From: Pseudomonas saudimassiliensis
GTDB taxonomy: Bacteria > Pseudomonadota > Gammaproteobacteria > Pseudomonadales > Pseudomonadaceae
Direction of reading: 5' to 3'
DNA: 64,000 bases
Assembly: GCF_000939975.1 (NCBI RefSeq)
Contig: NZ_LK391969.1
Coordinates: forward strand, 776,693-840,692
In this document: piece by piece, positions 1 to 8,529 of the stretch
How positions within the stretch are numbered: the first letter of the stretch is position 1
How the letters are laid out: each line of letters begins with the position of its first letter
The notes under the pieces: model-generated
Told to the model about the DNA's origin: nothing
The model's input: only the letters and a program-made list of their open reading frames with translations
The model's database searches: none
Translations under genes and position numbers: made by a program

Positions 1-53
1 CCCAACTTTGCAACCCGCTATACATCACATCATTAATTTCCCTAAAGATGCCG

Positions 54-66
54 TGAAATCAATTCA
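54..66. promoter_or_regulatory. MetR-type box upstream of mesX
   Basis: The sequence TGAA-N5-TTCA is an exact match to the MetR consensus known from enteric bacteria. It lies 138 bases before the mesX start, in an AT-rich 204-base leader with no gene. MetR activates methionine synthase genes, which fits the two genes downstream. The leader otherwise shows nothing I can name. Assignment rests on motif and context only. Confidence 0.5.
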
Positions 67-204
67 TTACCGTCTTTCAGTCTCGCGACCTAAGATACAG
101 CCAGGCAAAAAGATAATACCCAACATTATTCAGCACTAAAGCCGGCGTAATCGCGACACTAAAAAACTCCAGCTTTATCTAAAGACCAAGGCATCAGGTT
201 TACC

Positions 205-1188
205 ATGAACACAGAATTGACATTCACCATCAAGCGTACTCGCTTCGACGAACACTATCGCCCCTCCGGCAATACGCGAATCACCACTAACTTCGCGAAC
301 CTGGCCCGGGGAGAGAATCGCCAGGAAAACCTGCGCAACACCTTGACCATGATTAACAATCGCTTCAATACCCTGGCGCACTGGGATAACCCGCACAGCG
401 ATCGCTATGCCGTCGAGCTTGAGATCATTTCCGTGGAACTGGACGCTGATGCTCAGATCGGCGGACCCGGCATTCCTCTTATTGAAGTGTTGAAGACACA
501 GATTGTCGATCAGAAAACCGGCAAGGTGATCGATGGTATTGTCGGGAACAACTTTTCTTCCTATGTGCGTGACTACGACTTCAGCGTTCTGCTGCATGAG
601 CATAACCAGAACCGGGCTGAATTCAGCGTGCCGGACAACTTCGGCGATCTGCATGGGAAGCTGTTCAAATCGTTTGTGGAATCAAAGACCTACAAAGAGC
701 ATTTCACCAAGGCGCCGGTGATCTGCCTGAGCGTGTCCAACACCAAGGTGTACCATCGCACCGGCAATGAGCATCCGGTACTGGGCGTTGAGTACCAGCA
801 GGATGAATATTCCCTGACCGATGACTATTTCAGGAAGATGGGATTGCAGGTTCGTTATTTCATGCCTCTCAATAGCGTCGCGCCCCTGGCCTTCTATTTT
901 TCCGGTGACTTGCTGGTTGATTACACGCACCTGGAACTTGTCAGCACGATCAGCACCATGGACACCTTCCAGAAGATCTACCGGCCGGAAATCTACAACG
1001 CGAACTCGGCGGCAGGCAAGTGCTACCAGCCGAGTCTGAACAACCAGGATTATTCGCTGACGCGTATTGTGTATGACCGGGAAGAGCGCAGCCGACTGGC
1101 TCGCGAGCAGGGCCGATTAGTTGAGGAAACTTTTATCAAACCCTACCGGAACTTTCTCGAACAATGGTCCGCCAATTACGCTCTTTAA
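205..1188 (+). CDS. mesX: DUF1852 protein, MesX-type partner of methionine synthase MesD
   Basis: This 327-residue soluble protein matches my memory of the DUF1852 family, which is found beside short MetE-like proteins. Family knowledge: MesX is needed, together with oxygen, for MesD to make methionine without folate, and its exact chemistry is unclear. The protein has no signal peptide or membrane segment. The start ATG has only a weak ribosome site. The gene ends 20 bases before the MetE-like gene in the same direction, so the two form an operon, probably MetR-controlled through the box at 54-66. Base composition is somewhat richer in AT than the island genes. The family call rests mainly on the neighbour. 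Confidence 0.72.
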   Translation: MNTELTFTIKRTRFDEHYRPSGNTRITTNFANLARGENRQENLRNTLTMINNRFNTLAHWDNPHSDRYAVELEIISVELDADAQIGGPGIPLIEVLKTQIVDQKTGKVIDGIVGNNFSSYVRDYDFSVLLHEHNQNRAEFSVPDNFGDLHGKLFKSFVESKTYKEHFTKAPVICLSVSNTKVYHRTGNEHPVLGVEYQQDEYSLTDDYFRKMGLQVRYFMPLNSVAPLAFYFSGDLLVDYTHLELVSTISTMDTFQKIYRPEIYNANSAAGKCYQPSLNNQDYSLTRIVYDREERSRLAREQGRLVEETFIKPYRNFLEQWSANYAL

Positions 1189-1208
1189 CTGATTGAAATA
1201 AGGCATTA

Positions 1209-2240
1209 ATGATGAAAAAGTTGTTACCCACTTCAACAGCGGGCAGCTTGCCCAAACCCTCCTGGCTGGCCCAGCCGGAAACACTCTGGTCAGACTGGAA
1301 GTTGCAGGGCGATGAACTGATCGAAGGCAAACAGGACGCCCTGAGTTTGTCATTACATGAGCAACAACAGGCCGGCATCGATATCGTGAGTGACGGCGAG
1401 CAGTCACGCCAGCACTTCGTCACCACCTTTATCGAGCACCTGGATGGGGTGGATTTTGCGAAACGCGAGACGGTCCGGATTCGTGACCGTTACGACGCGA
1501 GCGTGCCGACGGTTACCGGGGCTGTCAGCCGCCAGAAGCCGGTGTTTGTGGAAGACGCCAAGTTGCTGCGGCGGCAGACCGACCAGCCCATCAAATGGGC
1601 CCTGCCTGGCCCCATGACCATGATCGACACGTTGTATGACGCCCATTACAAGAGCCGGGAAAAGCTGGCCTGGGAGTTCGCCGGGATTCTCAACCAGGAG
1701 GCCCGAGAGCTGGAGGCCGCTGGCGTGGATATCATCCAGTTTGATGAACCCGCCTTCAACGTGTTCTTTGACGAGGTCAACGATTGGGGGATCGCTACCC
1801 TGGAGCGCGCCATCGAGGGCCTGAAGTGCGAAACGGCCGTGCACATCTGCTACGGCTATGGCATCAAGGCCAACACTGACTGGAAGAAGACGCTGGGCTC
1901 GGAGTGGCGGCAGTACGAGGAAATCTTCCCCAAGCTGCAGGCCTCCAACATCGACATCATTTCACTGGAATGCCAGAACTCCCGTGTGCCGATGGAGCTG
2001 TTGGAACTGGTGCGCGGCAAGAAGGTGATGGTCGGCGCCATTGATGTGGCGACCAACGTCATCGAAACACCCGAGCAGGTGGCCGATACCCTACGTAAGG
2101 CGCTGCAGTTCGTGGACGCCGACAAGCTCTGCCCTTGTACCAACTGTGGCATGGCGCCCCTGCCCCGCCAGGTAGCGAGGGGCAAGCTAAACGCATTGGC
2201 TGCCGGCGCGGATATCGTCCGGCGGGAACTGCTGGGCTGA
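1209..2240 (+). CDS. mesD: Short MetE-like folate-independent methionine synthase (MesD type)
   Basis: This 343-residue protein corresponds to the C-terminal catalytic half of cobalamin-independent methionine synthase; the N-terminal half of full MetE (about 750 residues) is absent. It begins with the typical TSTAGSLPKP stretch. The zinc ligands are recognisable: a His-x-Cys pair in HICYGYG near residue 216 and the CPCTNCGMAPL motif near residue 312. It would transfer a methyl group to homocysteine from a donor other than polyglutamyl methyl-THF. An AAGG ribosome site precedes ATGATG at 1209. It is coupled to mesX. A generic 5-methyltetrahydropteroyltriglutamate-homocysteine methyltransferase annotation is the usual alternative, but length and partner favour MesD. 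Confidence 0.75.
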   Translation: MMKKLLPTSTAGSLPKPSWLAQPETLWSDWKLQGDELIEGKQDALSLSLHEQQQAGIDIVSDGEQSRQHFVTTFIEHLDGVDFAKRETVRIRDRYDASVPTVTGAVSRQKPVFVEDAKLLRRQTDQPIKWALPGPMTMIDTLYDAHYKSREKLAWEFAGILNQEARELEAAGVDIIQFDEPAFNVFFDEVNDWGIATLERAIEGLKCETAVHICYGYGIKANTDWKKTLGSEWRQYEEIFPKLQASNIDIISLECQNSRVPMELLELVRGKKVMVGAIDVATNVIETPEQVADTLRKALQFVDADKLCPCTNCGMAPLPRQVARGKLNALAAGADIVRRELLG

Positions 2241-2320
2241 TGCTGCGGTAACGCGCCGGAATCGCCTCGCCAGGGGCGGCCGGGCGCCGCGCCGCGGGGG
2301 CGCCTGAAAGCACCCGAGCG

Positions 2321-2713
2321 TCAATACCCCGCCTGGATAACCTCGATACCCTTGCGCAAGATACCCCGCCAGGCATCGTCTATTTCCTTGTCGAAGGCAG
2401 CATCATGGGTGGCGATGGTCGCCAGCAGGGCATCGAGCCAGTAATCGTACAGATGCGGCTCGATGTTCAGCTTGTCGCGCGAATGCGACGCCGCGAGCGC
2501 CTGCAGCTTGGTGGGTGGCAGCCCGCGTGCGTACAGCACCAGGTTCAGGATGCCCTGGCGCAACAACAGCTTCTGCGCCGGCATGTCGGTGCGTTCGAAC
2601 TTGGCGCGCACCTCCGCCGATGAGGCGAGAAAGGTGCGGTAGAAATCATCGAAGAAGGCGGCGGAGGCACAGCAGCGTCCATAGCTCTGCATTACCAGTT
2701 CGTCAGGTCTCAC
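2321..2713 (-). CDS. Small bacterial globin-like protein
   Basis: This 130-residue protein looks like a single-domain bacterial globin: mostly helical, with an FYRTFLASSAEVRAKF stretch early and a conserved histidine in LAASHSRDKLNI near residue 77 that could be the proximal haem ligand. Related short globins are common in Pseudomonas and may bind oxygen or NO. The start is a GTG with AAGGG about 8 bases upstream; an internal ATG at residue 7 is possible. It converges with mesD, the gap being an 80-base GC-rich stretch without a clear terminator. Its physiological role cannot be read from the sequence. Confidence 0.7.
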   Translation of the reverse strand: MRPDELVMQSYGRCCASAAFFDDFYRTFLASSAEVRAKFERTDMPAQKLLLRQGILNLVLYARGLPPTKLQALAASHSRDKLNIEPHLYDYWLDALLATIATHDAAFDKEIDDAWRGILRKGIEVIQAGY

Positions 2714-2830
2714 GGGGTTCCCTTATTTTGTACATTAAGTGCGTTCCATCTGGGTAAGTGCCAGCGTCTGCGTGGCAGGCTTCGGTCGAACCATTAGGGT
2801 TCTCACCTGCCGCGGCACCGCGCAAACGAA

Positions 2831-2860
2831 AAAGGCCCAGCTTTTCAGCTGGGCCTTTTC
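2831..2860 (-). terminator. Terminator after tRNA-Ser
   Basis: A perfect hairpin (AAAAGGCCCAGC / GCTGGGCCTTTT with a short loop) sits just after the tRNA 3' end on the minus strand and is followed by a T-rich run. It is symmetrical enough to work in both directions. Confidence 0.75.
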
Positions 2861-2868
2861 GTTTTGTC

Positions 2869-2959
2869 TGGCGGAGAGGGAGGGATTCGAACCCTCGATA
2901 CGCTATTAACGTATACACACTTTCCAGGCGTGCTCCTTCAGCCACTCGGACACCTCTCC
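2869..2959 (-). tRNA. tRNA-Ser (anticodon GGA)
   Basis: Read on the minus strand, the gene starts GGAGAGG and ends CCTCTCC-G-CCA, giving a perfect 7-bp acceptor stem with an encoded CCA. The anticodon loop CTGGAAA gives anticodon GGA. The long variable arm typical of class II serine tRNAs is present, and the GGTTCGAATCC T-arm is canonical. Length is 91 nt including CCA. Confidence 0.95.
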
Positions 2960-2999
2960 GCAATCTCGTCACTGGGTTTCCCCTGTTCCGAGGCGCGCT

Positions 3000-3028
3000 A
3001 ATGTACCCAAAACAGAGCGGTTTGGCAA
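3000..3028 (-). promoter_or_regulatory. Sigma70-like promoter for tRNA-Ser
   Basis: On the minus strand a TTGCCA hexamer (3028-3023), a 17-base spacer and a TACATT hexamer (3005-3000) precede the tRNA by about 40 bases. Spacing is ideal for sigma70. Confidence 0.5.
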
Positions 3029-3112
3029 ACCCTAATTTGCAGACTCGCCAGTCATCTTCATCTTGGTACACTGCGCCCTGGCCTGGCTAATTACAATTGA
3101 TGAGGTTCCTGG

Positions 3113-3802
3113 ATGAGCGAGCTGGTTTCCTACAGTTTTTCCGACGGTGTTGCCCTGTTGAGTCTCGACAATGGCAAGGCCAATGCCCTCTCCCCCGAGC
3201 TGTTCGAGGCGTTCAATGCTGCGCTGGACCGGGCCGAGCAGGATCGGGCCGTGGTAGTCATCAAGGGGAAGGAAGGCATCTTTTCCGGCGGCTATGACCT
3301 CAAGGTCATGACCTCAAGCCCGGAGGCGGCCAAGGGGCTGGTTGCGATCGGCTCGACGCTTTCCCGCCGGCTGCTGGCGCACCCCTTCCCGGTCGTAGCC
3401 ATGTGCACCGGGCACGCGATTGCCAAGGGCGCCTTCCTGCTGCTATCAGCAGATTACCGCATCGGTGTGCAGGGCCCGTTCAAGATCGGCCTCAATGAAG
3501 TGGCCATCGGCATGACCATGCACCATGTGGGTATCGAACTGGCCCGGGCACGCCTGACCAACAGCGCCTTCACCCGTTCGGTGATCAACGCCGAACTGTT
3601 CTCGCCAGAAGATGCGGTTACCGCGGGCTTTCTGGATCGGGTAGTACCCGCCGAGGCGCTGGAAAGCGAAGCCATGGCGATGGCGGCGCAACTGGCCAAG
3701 CTGAACATGACTGCCCACCGTAATACCAAGCGCAAGAGCCGTAAGGCACTGCTTGAGCTGCTGGATGAGTCCATCGAAGAAGACAAGCTGCACAATCTCT
3801 GA
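3113..3802 (+). CDS. Crotonase / enoyl-CoA hydratase family protein
   Basis: This 229-residue crotonase-fold protein has the oxyanion-hole segment IFSGGYDLKVM near residue 61 and a second segment TGHAIAKGAFLLLSADYR near residue 103. The usual catalytic glutamates of enoyl-CoA hydratase are not at their normal places: the segment that normally reads GGGxE here reads AKGAF. The true reaction may therefore be isomerisation, thioester hydrolysis or something else. It is shorter than typical hydratases (about 260). The stop overlaps the start of the next gene by one base (TGATG), so the two are translationally coupled. It lies outside the steroid island and looks like a core Pseudomonas gene. Confidence 0.75.
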   Translation: MSELVSYSFSDGVALLSLDNGKANALSPELFEAFNAALDRAEQDRAVVVIKGKEGIFSGGYDLKVMTSSPEAAKGLVAIGSTLSRRLLAHPFPVVAMCTGHAIAKGAFLLLSADYRIGVQGPFKIGLNEVAIGMTMHHVGIELARARLTNSAFTRSVINAELFSPEDAVTAGFLDRVVPAEALESEAMAMAAQLAKLNMTAHRNTKRKSRKALLELLDESIEEDKLHNL

Positions 3803-4860
3803 TGGATTCCATTACCCAGGCGGTGTTGGGCGCCTCACTCCAGGGCGCCCTGCTCGGACGCTGGCAGGGCCGCAAAGCACTGCTTTATGGCGCGATGCTG
3901 GGCACGGTGCCCGATATGGATGTGGTGCTGGACTACGGCGATGCCGTTGCCGACATGACCTACCACCGGGGTTTCAGCCATTCGTTGCTGGTGCTCGGGG
4001 TGCTCAGCGTGGTGCTAGCCTGGCTGGTGCGCCGCTGGCGGCCACACCCGCACTACAGCGGCACCCGGCTGTGGCTGTGCATCTGGCTGATCCTGACTAC
4101 CCATGTGCTGCTGGATGCCTTCACGACCTATGGCACCCAGCTGTTCTGGCCGCTGCCCACCCCACCGGTGGCGATCTCGAGCATCTTCATCATCGACCCG
4201 CTGTATACCCTGCCGCTGTTGCTGGCAGTGGTCGGCGCCCTGATGTTGGGCTTCAAACGACAGGCCGGCTGGCGCCTACAATACGCCGCCCTGGCACTGA
4301 GCAGTGTCTATCTGGCCAGCACCCTGGCGGGCAAGCAGATGGCCGAGCACCGATTGGCACAGGCGCTGGCCGCCGAGGGCATCCAGGCCGAGGCGACCTT
4401 TACCTCCCCTACTCCATTCAATACGGTGTTGTGGCGCGTGGTCGCCGTGGCGGGGGATGACTATTACGAGGGGTTGACCGGTTGGTTCGATCGCCAACCA
4501 CTGCAGCTGGAACGCCTGCCGCGCCATGCCAGTGCCGCCCAACCGGTGCTGGAGCAGTCGCCGCAGCATCAACGGCTGCGCTGGTTTACCCAGGACGTGC
4601 TGCGCTATGACCTGATCGACAACCAGTGGGTGGTCACTGATCTGCGCCTCGGCATGACCGGGTATCACCCCTTCCGTTTCGCCCTGGCCCGGGTCGGGCC
4701 CGCCGGTGTGCAATTGATCGAGCACGCGGAGCTGTGGCCTACCCCGGACGCCGACCTCGAAGATCTCAAGGCGCTGCAGCGGCGCGCATTGGACGAAGGT
4801 TATCCGCTGTCCCTGGCACGGTTGGCGGCACCGCTGGCAGAGTCGCCCGCCGCGCCCTGA
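3802..4860 (+). CDS. YdjM/DUF457-type membrane metal-dependent hydrolase
   Basis: This 352-residue protein has an N-terminal half with about four membrane helices carrying the family motifs: MDSITQAVLGASLQGAL at the start, an acidic motif VPDMDVVLDY near residue 37, and HRGFSHSLLVL near residue 55. These histidines and aspartates are thought to bind metal. The C-terminal half (from about residue 185) is soluble. Family members are inner-membrane proteins of unknown substrate, some LexA-controlled in other bacteria; I see no LexA box here. It is coupled to the crotonase through a one-base overlap, suggesting a shared function. Confidence 0.75.
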   Translation: MDSITQAVLGASLQGALLGRWQGRKALLYGAMLGTVPDMDVVLDYGDAVADMTYHRGFSHSLLVLGVLSVVLAWLVRRWRPHPHYSGTRLWLCIWLILTTHVLLDAFTTYGTQLFWPLPTPPVAISSIFIIDPLYTLPLLLAVVGALMLGFKRQAGWRLQYAALALSSVYLASTLAGKQMAEHRLAQALAAEGIQAEATFTSPTPFNTVLWRVVAVAGDDYYEGLTGWFDRQPLQLERLPRHASAAQPVLEQSPQHQRLRWFTQDVLRYDLIDNQWVVTDLRLGMTGYHPFRFALARVGPAGVQLIEHAELWPTPDADLEDLKALQRRALDEGYPLSLARLAAPLAESPAAP

Positions 4861-4882
4861 CGGGGCGGCGGAATCGATTCCC

Positions 4883-5986
4883 CTAGTTTCGCTGCTGGTA
4901 CTGGGTAATCAGTGCGGTGGCGGTATCCTCTTCGTGCACCCATTCCCGCCAGATGGCCAGCAACAACGCCATCAGCACCGGGCCGATGAACAAACCGACC
5001 AGCCCCATGGTGGTTACCCCACCGATCAGGCCGAAGAAGGTCAGCAGGAACGGCAGTTTGATCGGCCCACCGACCAGCGATGGGCGAATGGTCTTGTCCA
5101 CGATGAACAGCTCCACCGAGCCCCAGATGAACAGCCCCACACCCGCCACGGTGTTGCCGCTACCCACCAGATACAGCGATACCAGGGTGAACGCCAGCGG
5201 CGCGCCGCCGGGGATCAGCGCCATCACCCCGGTGATCAGCCCCAGTGCCACCGGCGACGGCACGCCGGCGATCCAGTAGGCGATCCCGAGGATGATGCCT
5301 TCACCAATGGCGATCAGCCCCATGCCGATGACCGTGGCGGTGACGGTAGCTGGCACCATGCGGGAGAAGCGCTGCCAGCGGGCCGGGAGCACCTCCTCCC
5401 CGACCCGATCCACCTGCCGCACCAGCAGATGCCCGTCACGGTAGAGGAAGAACAGCGTGATCAGCATGAACAGCAGCGCCAGCGCCAGAGAGAACGCCTT
5501 GCTCCCCATGGTCATGACGATGCGGGAGATGTTGCCCAGGTGCTGACCGCTCGCCATCTGGATGATCTCGCTGATCGCATGGGGATGGTTCAGGTATTCG
5601 TCCCACTGCTCCGCCAGCCAGGTGCCTACCAAGGGTAAGGCGCCGATCCAGCCGGGCACATCGGTGCCCTCGCGGTTGGCTTCCACCAACCAGGCTACCC
5701 AGCTCTGGGCTTCCTCCAGGGCGAAGGTGAACGCCATGGTCAGGGGCACGATAAGCACGCCCAGAATAAGCAGAATGGCGATGGCCGCGGCCAGCGCGCG
5801 ACTACCGCCACACAGCCGTATCAGACGCTGATACAACGGCCAGGTGGCAAAAGCGATGATCAAGGCGGCGAGAACGGGGACGATGAAGCCGTGGAAGAAA
5901 TAGATACCGGCAATGATCACCAGCAGTAGTAGCCAGCGGGCCGCCGAGTTGGACGGCATGATGGATGGGGGTGGCGTTGTACTCAT
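4883..5986 (-). CDS. AI-2E family transporter (PerM/TqsA-like permease)
   Basis: This 367-residue inner-membrane protein has about eight helices: an early pair near residues 20-75, one near 145-175, and a C-terminal block ending in the GLIGGVTTMGLVGLFIGPVLMALLLA stretch typical of the family. Members export small molecules or ions; AI-2 transport is proven for only a few. I chose the start at 5986 because GGGAG lies six bases before that ATG; a longer frame reading to 6022 lacks a ribosome site. The divergent MFS gene starts 210 bases away, and the gap must hold both promoters. Confidence 0.82.
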   Translation of the reverse strand: MSTTPPPSIMPSNSAARWLLLLVIIAGIYFFHGFIVPVLAALIIAFATWPLYQRLIRLCGGSRALAAAIAILLILGVLIVPLTMAFTFALEEAQSWVAWLVEANREGTDVPGWIGALPLVGTWLAEQWDEYLNHPHAISEIIQMASGQHLGNISRIVMTMGSKAFSLALALLFMLITLFFLYRDGHLLVRQVDRVGEEVLPARWQRFSRMVPATVTATVIGMGLIAIGEGIILGIAYWIAGVPSPVALGLITGVMALIPGGAPLAFTLVSLYLVGSGNTVAGVGLFIWGSVELFIVDKTIRPSLVGGPIKLPFLLTFFGLIGGVTTMGLVGLFIGPVLMALLLAIWREWVHEEDTATALITQYQQRN

Positions 5987-6196
5987 AAGCTCCCTTTGTG
6001 GTCCGGTAATGCCCGGGGTCATTCTCGCGTAACCGCCCCGTCATCATAGCAGCAGCGGGCTCAGCGGCAGCGGCTTTACTTTTACAAGCTGTGATCCACA
6101 TGCAACTGCATAAGCCCCCTTGATACCGACTGTGGCGCCCATACTATCGCTGCGTCTGTAATAATGGTGCGGTTTTCCGCTAGCGAGACTTTATCA

Positions 6197-7411
6197 ATGC
6201 ACAGCCCGGTGGCATCCCCCGCTCTGAAAAGCAGCAATACCCTGCCCATGGCTGCCTGCATGCTGGCATTGTTTACCACCATCCTCACCAGCCATATGCC
6301 GACCCCCCTGTATGCCGCCTGGCAACAGGCCTGGGGATTCTCTGCCACGGCATTGACGGCGGTCTTCTCGATCTACGTACTGGGTGTGGTCATCACCCTG
6401 CTGACCATGGGCTCGCTGTCGGATCAGTTGGGCCGTCGCCAGATGCTGATACCGGGCTTGCTGTTCATCATGGTCGGCTCGGTCATCTTCATGCTGGCGG
6501 CGGATATCTACCACCTGGCGGCGGCGCGCCTGCTGACCGGCATCGGCACCGGCCTGGTAACCGGCGCCGCCACCGCCGCAGTGGTCGAGCTGGAACCCAA
6601 CGGCAACTGGACCCGCGGCGCCACCCTGTCGGCACTCGCCTTCACCCTTGGCGCGGCCACCGGCCCGACAGTCAGCTCGATGACCTTGCGCTGGACCGAC
6701 CACGGCACCGTCTGGTCGTTTCTGGTGGCCATCGCCCTCTGCCTCATCACCCTGGTCATGCTCGCACGGGCGCCCTGGCCGGCCCACCTAGGCCAGCGCC
6801 AGCAAGACTTCCGCTGGCGCGCCTGGCGACCGACGCCGGTCAGGGTGCCCCGTGCGCTATTGGGCACCTTCACCTTTGCTGCCGCGGCCATTTCCCTGGC
6901 CTGGTCCACCGGGAGCCTGTATTCGGCGCTGGGCCCGACCCTGGCGCGGGAGCTGATCGGCGTCAGTGACCTGGCGCTGGCGGGGCTGTTTGCGGCCGCC
7001 TGGCAATTGGTTGCGGGGTTGAGTCAGTTCGCGGCCCAGCGTCAGCCGCTGAATCGCCTGCTGATGGCCGGCCCCGTGCTGTTGATCTTGGGCCTGATTG
7101 CCCTGGGCGGTGCGGTGTGGCAGGCCTCCGTCTGGCTGTTCATTGGCGCGACGGTCATGACCGGTATAGCGGCGGGCACTATCGGCGTGATCGCTACCGT
7201 GACCATCGCCCGGTCCGCGCCGCCGTCCGAGCGCGGCGCGATGAATTCGGCGTTTTTCCTGGTGGCTTACCTGACCATGGCGACCATCGTCCTGAGCATT
7301 GGCTTTGCCAGTGACCAGATCGGCCTGGTGAACAGCACCCTGGGCTTCGTCGCGCTGATCTGCTGCGCGGCCCTGGGCATCATGTTCATGCGCCGCCGGG
7401 TTCAGCCGTAG
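6197..7411 (+). CDS. MFS drug-exporter-like permease
   Basis: This 404-residue protein has about 12 predicted helices. The loop between helices 2 and 3 carries the MFS signature SLSDQLGRRQM near residue 75, followed by a motif of the DHA1 type (LLTGIGTGLVTGAATAAVVE). The substrate is unknown; the context (AI-2E permease, AzlCD) gives no clue. The start at 6197 is preferred over an in-frame ATG at 6164 because AGCGAG lies before it. Its last codons run to the azlD stop on the other strand, so the two transcripts converge with a 10-base overlap. Confidence 0.8.
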   Translation: MHSPVASPALKSSNTLPMAACMLALFTTILTSHMPTPLYAAWQQAWGFSATALTAVFSIYVLGVVITLLTMGSLSDQLGRRQMLIPGLLFIMVGSVIFMLAADIYHLAAARLLTGIGTGLVTGAATAAVVELEPNGNWTRGATLSALAFTLGAATGPTVSSMTLRWTDHGTVWSFLVAIALCLITLVMLARAPWPAHLGQRQQDFRWRAWRPTPVRVPRALLGTFTFAAAAISLAWSTGSLYSALGPTLARELIGVSDLALAGLFAAAWQLVAGLSQFAAQRQPLNRLLMAGPVLLILGLIALGGAVWQASVWLFIGATVMTGIAAGTIGVIATVTIARSAPPSERGAMNSAFFLVAYLTMATIVLSIGFASDQIGLVNSTLGFVALICCAALGIMFMRRRVQP

Positions 7412-7728
7412 AGATAGCGCCAGCAGAAGAAGCACAGCATGCCGCCGGCAATGGTCGCAAGCAGGTTGCGCCAGCGCGCGGCGATGATAATGGCGACCAC
7501 CCCGCCGGCGAGGTAGGCATTATCCAGCGACAGCTGTAGCCCCTCTCCGTCGGGCATGAGCATGATGGGCACCACGATGGCCGTCAGCACCGCAACCGGC
7601 ACATAGGTCAGAGCGCGCGCCACCAGCGGGTTGAAACGCACCCGGTGGCCCACCGCGAACAGGGTGTAGCGGATGGCGAAGGTGATCACCGCCATCCCCA
7701 GAATCAGGCTGATCTCGAAGCTGCTCAT
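7402..7728 (-). CDS. azlD: AzlD family branched-chain amino acid exporter subunit
   Basis: This 108-residue protein has four hydrophobic helices and the N-terminal [13 protein letters not shown] stretch typical of AzlD. It is the small subunit of a two-component exporter known for branched-chain amino acids or azaleucine in other bacteria. Its ATG overlaps the azlC stop (ATGA), a classic translational coupling that fits a complex of fixed stoichiometry. Confidence 0.85.
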   Translation of the reverse strand: MSSFEISLILGMAVITFAIRYTLFAVGHRVRFNPLVARALTYVPVAVLTAIVVPIMLMPDGEGLQLSLDNAYLAGGVVAIIIAARWRNLLATIAGGMLCFFCWRYLYG

Positions 7729-8444
7729 GGTGCCTCCGGCAGTGAGTCGCGGCGCCCTTTGGCCCCTTCAGCCCAGACCCCAGCCACGACGCCCGCCAGG
7801 GCTGCCAGCATCAGCCCCAGCTGGAACGGCAGCCCGTGGGCCAGCACCGCGGTGGCGCCCGCCACCAGCGCCGCGACTATCATCGGCCGGTTGCGCAGCA
7901 GCGGCACCACGATGCCGATGAAGGTCGCGACCATGGCAAAATCCAACCCCCAGTCCCCCAGCCCCGGCAGCGCCTGGCCGAGCAGTACGCCGACCAGGGT
8001 ACAAACGAACCAGAGGCTGTACATCGCCAGGCACGAGCCCAGGAAATACCAGTGCTTGTGCTCCAGCGGCCCCTGGCCGAGCAGGTAGTGACGATGCACC
8101 ACGGCAAAACTCTCGTCGGTCAGCCAGAAGGCCAGCGGTATCCGCCAGCGCTGCGGCAGATGCCGGACGTGGGGCAGCAGGCTGGCGCTGTACAGGGCAT
8201 GGCGCAGGTTGACGATCAGGGTGGTCAGCAGGATCACCACCAGCCCGGCGCCGGAGGCCACCAGGCTCGCGGCGACAAACTGGGCCGAGCCAGCGAACAC
8301 CAGGGCAGACATGGCCAACGTCGCGGTGATCGACAGGCCGGAGGACACGGCAAGGGTGCCGAAGACAATACCGAACGGCAAGGTGCCGACAAGCATGGGG
8401 ACGGTGTCCCGCATACCCAGCAGGAACTCCCTGGAAGCGGACAT
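7725..8444 (-). CDS. azlC: AzlC family branched-chain amino acid permease
   Basis: This 239-residue membrane protein has five or more helices and the AzlC hallmarks [17 protein letters not shown] near the N-terminus and [13 protein letters not shown] near residue 88. Together with AzlD it forms an exporter of branched-chain amino acids or analogues. The start at 8444 (MSASREF) has an AGAGAA element about ten bases upstream; the frame is open further upstream but without a ribosome site. Its leader holds a strong stem-loop (8474-8502) between it and the end of mxtR. Confidence 0.85.
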   Translation of the reverse strand: MSASREFLLGMRDTVPMLVGTLPFGIVFGTLAVSSGLSITATLAMSALVFAGSAQFVAASLVASGAGLVVILLTTLIVNLRHALYSASLLPHVRHLPQRWRIPLAFWLTDESFAVVHRHYLLGQGPLEHKHWYFLGSCLAMYSLWFVCTLVGVLLGQALPGLGDWGLDFAMVATFIGIVVPLLRNRPMIVAALVAGATAVLAHGLPFQLGLMLAALAGVVAGVWAEGAKGRRDSLPEAP

Positions 8445-8473
8445 CAGATTCTCTATTGGTTCATGAAGGGGAA

Positions 8474-8502
8474 GCGCTGGTCGGTGCATGACCGACCAGC
8501 GC
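8474..8502. other. 12-bp stem-loop between mxtR end and azlC start
   Basis: GCGCTGGTCGGT, a five-base loop and the perfect complement form a very stable hairpin. There is no T-run on either side, so a simple intrinsic terminator is not clear. It may end mxtR transcription or act in the azlCD leader. Confidence 0.5.
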
Positions 8503-8529
8503 CAATTCTAGCAAGTTGCCAGCGCCAGG

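Noticed and set aside
2758-3090. An open frame running across the tRNA-Ser gene.
   Set aside because: It overlaps the tRNA and its terminator and has no family resemblance.
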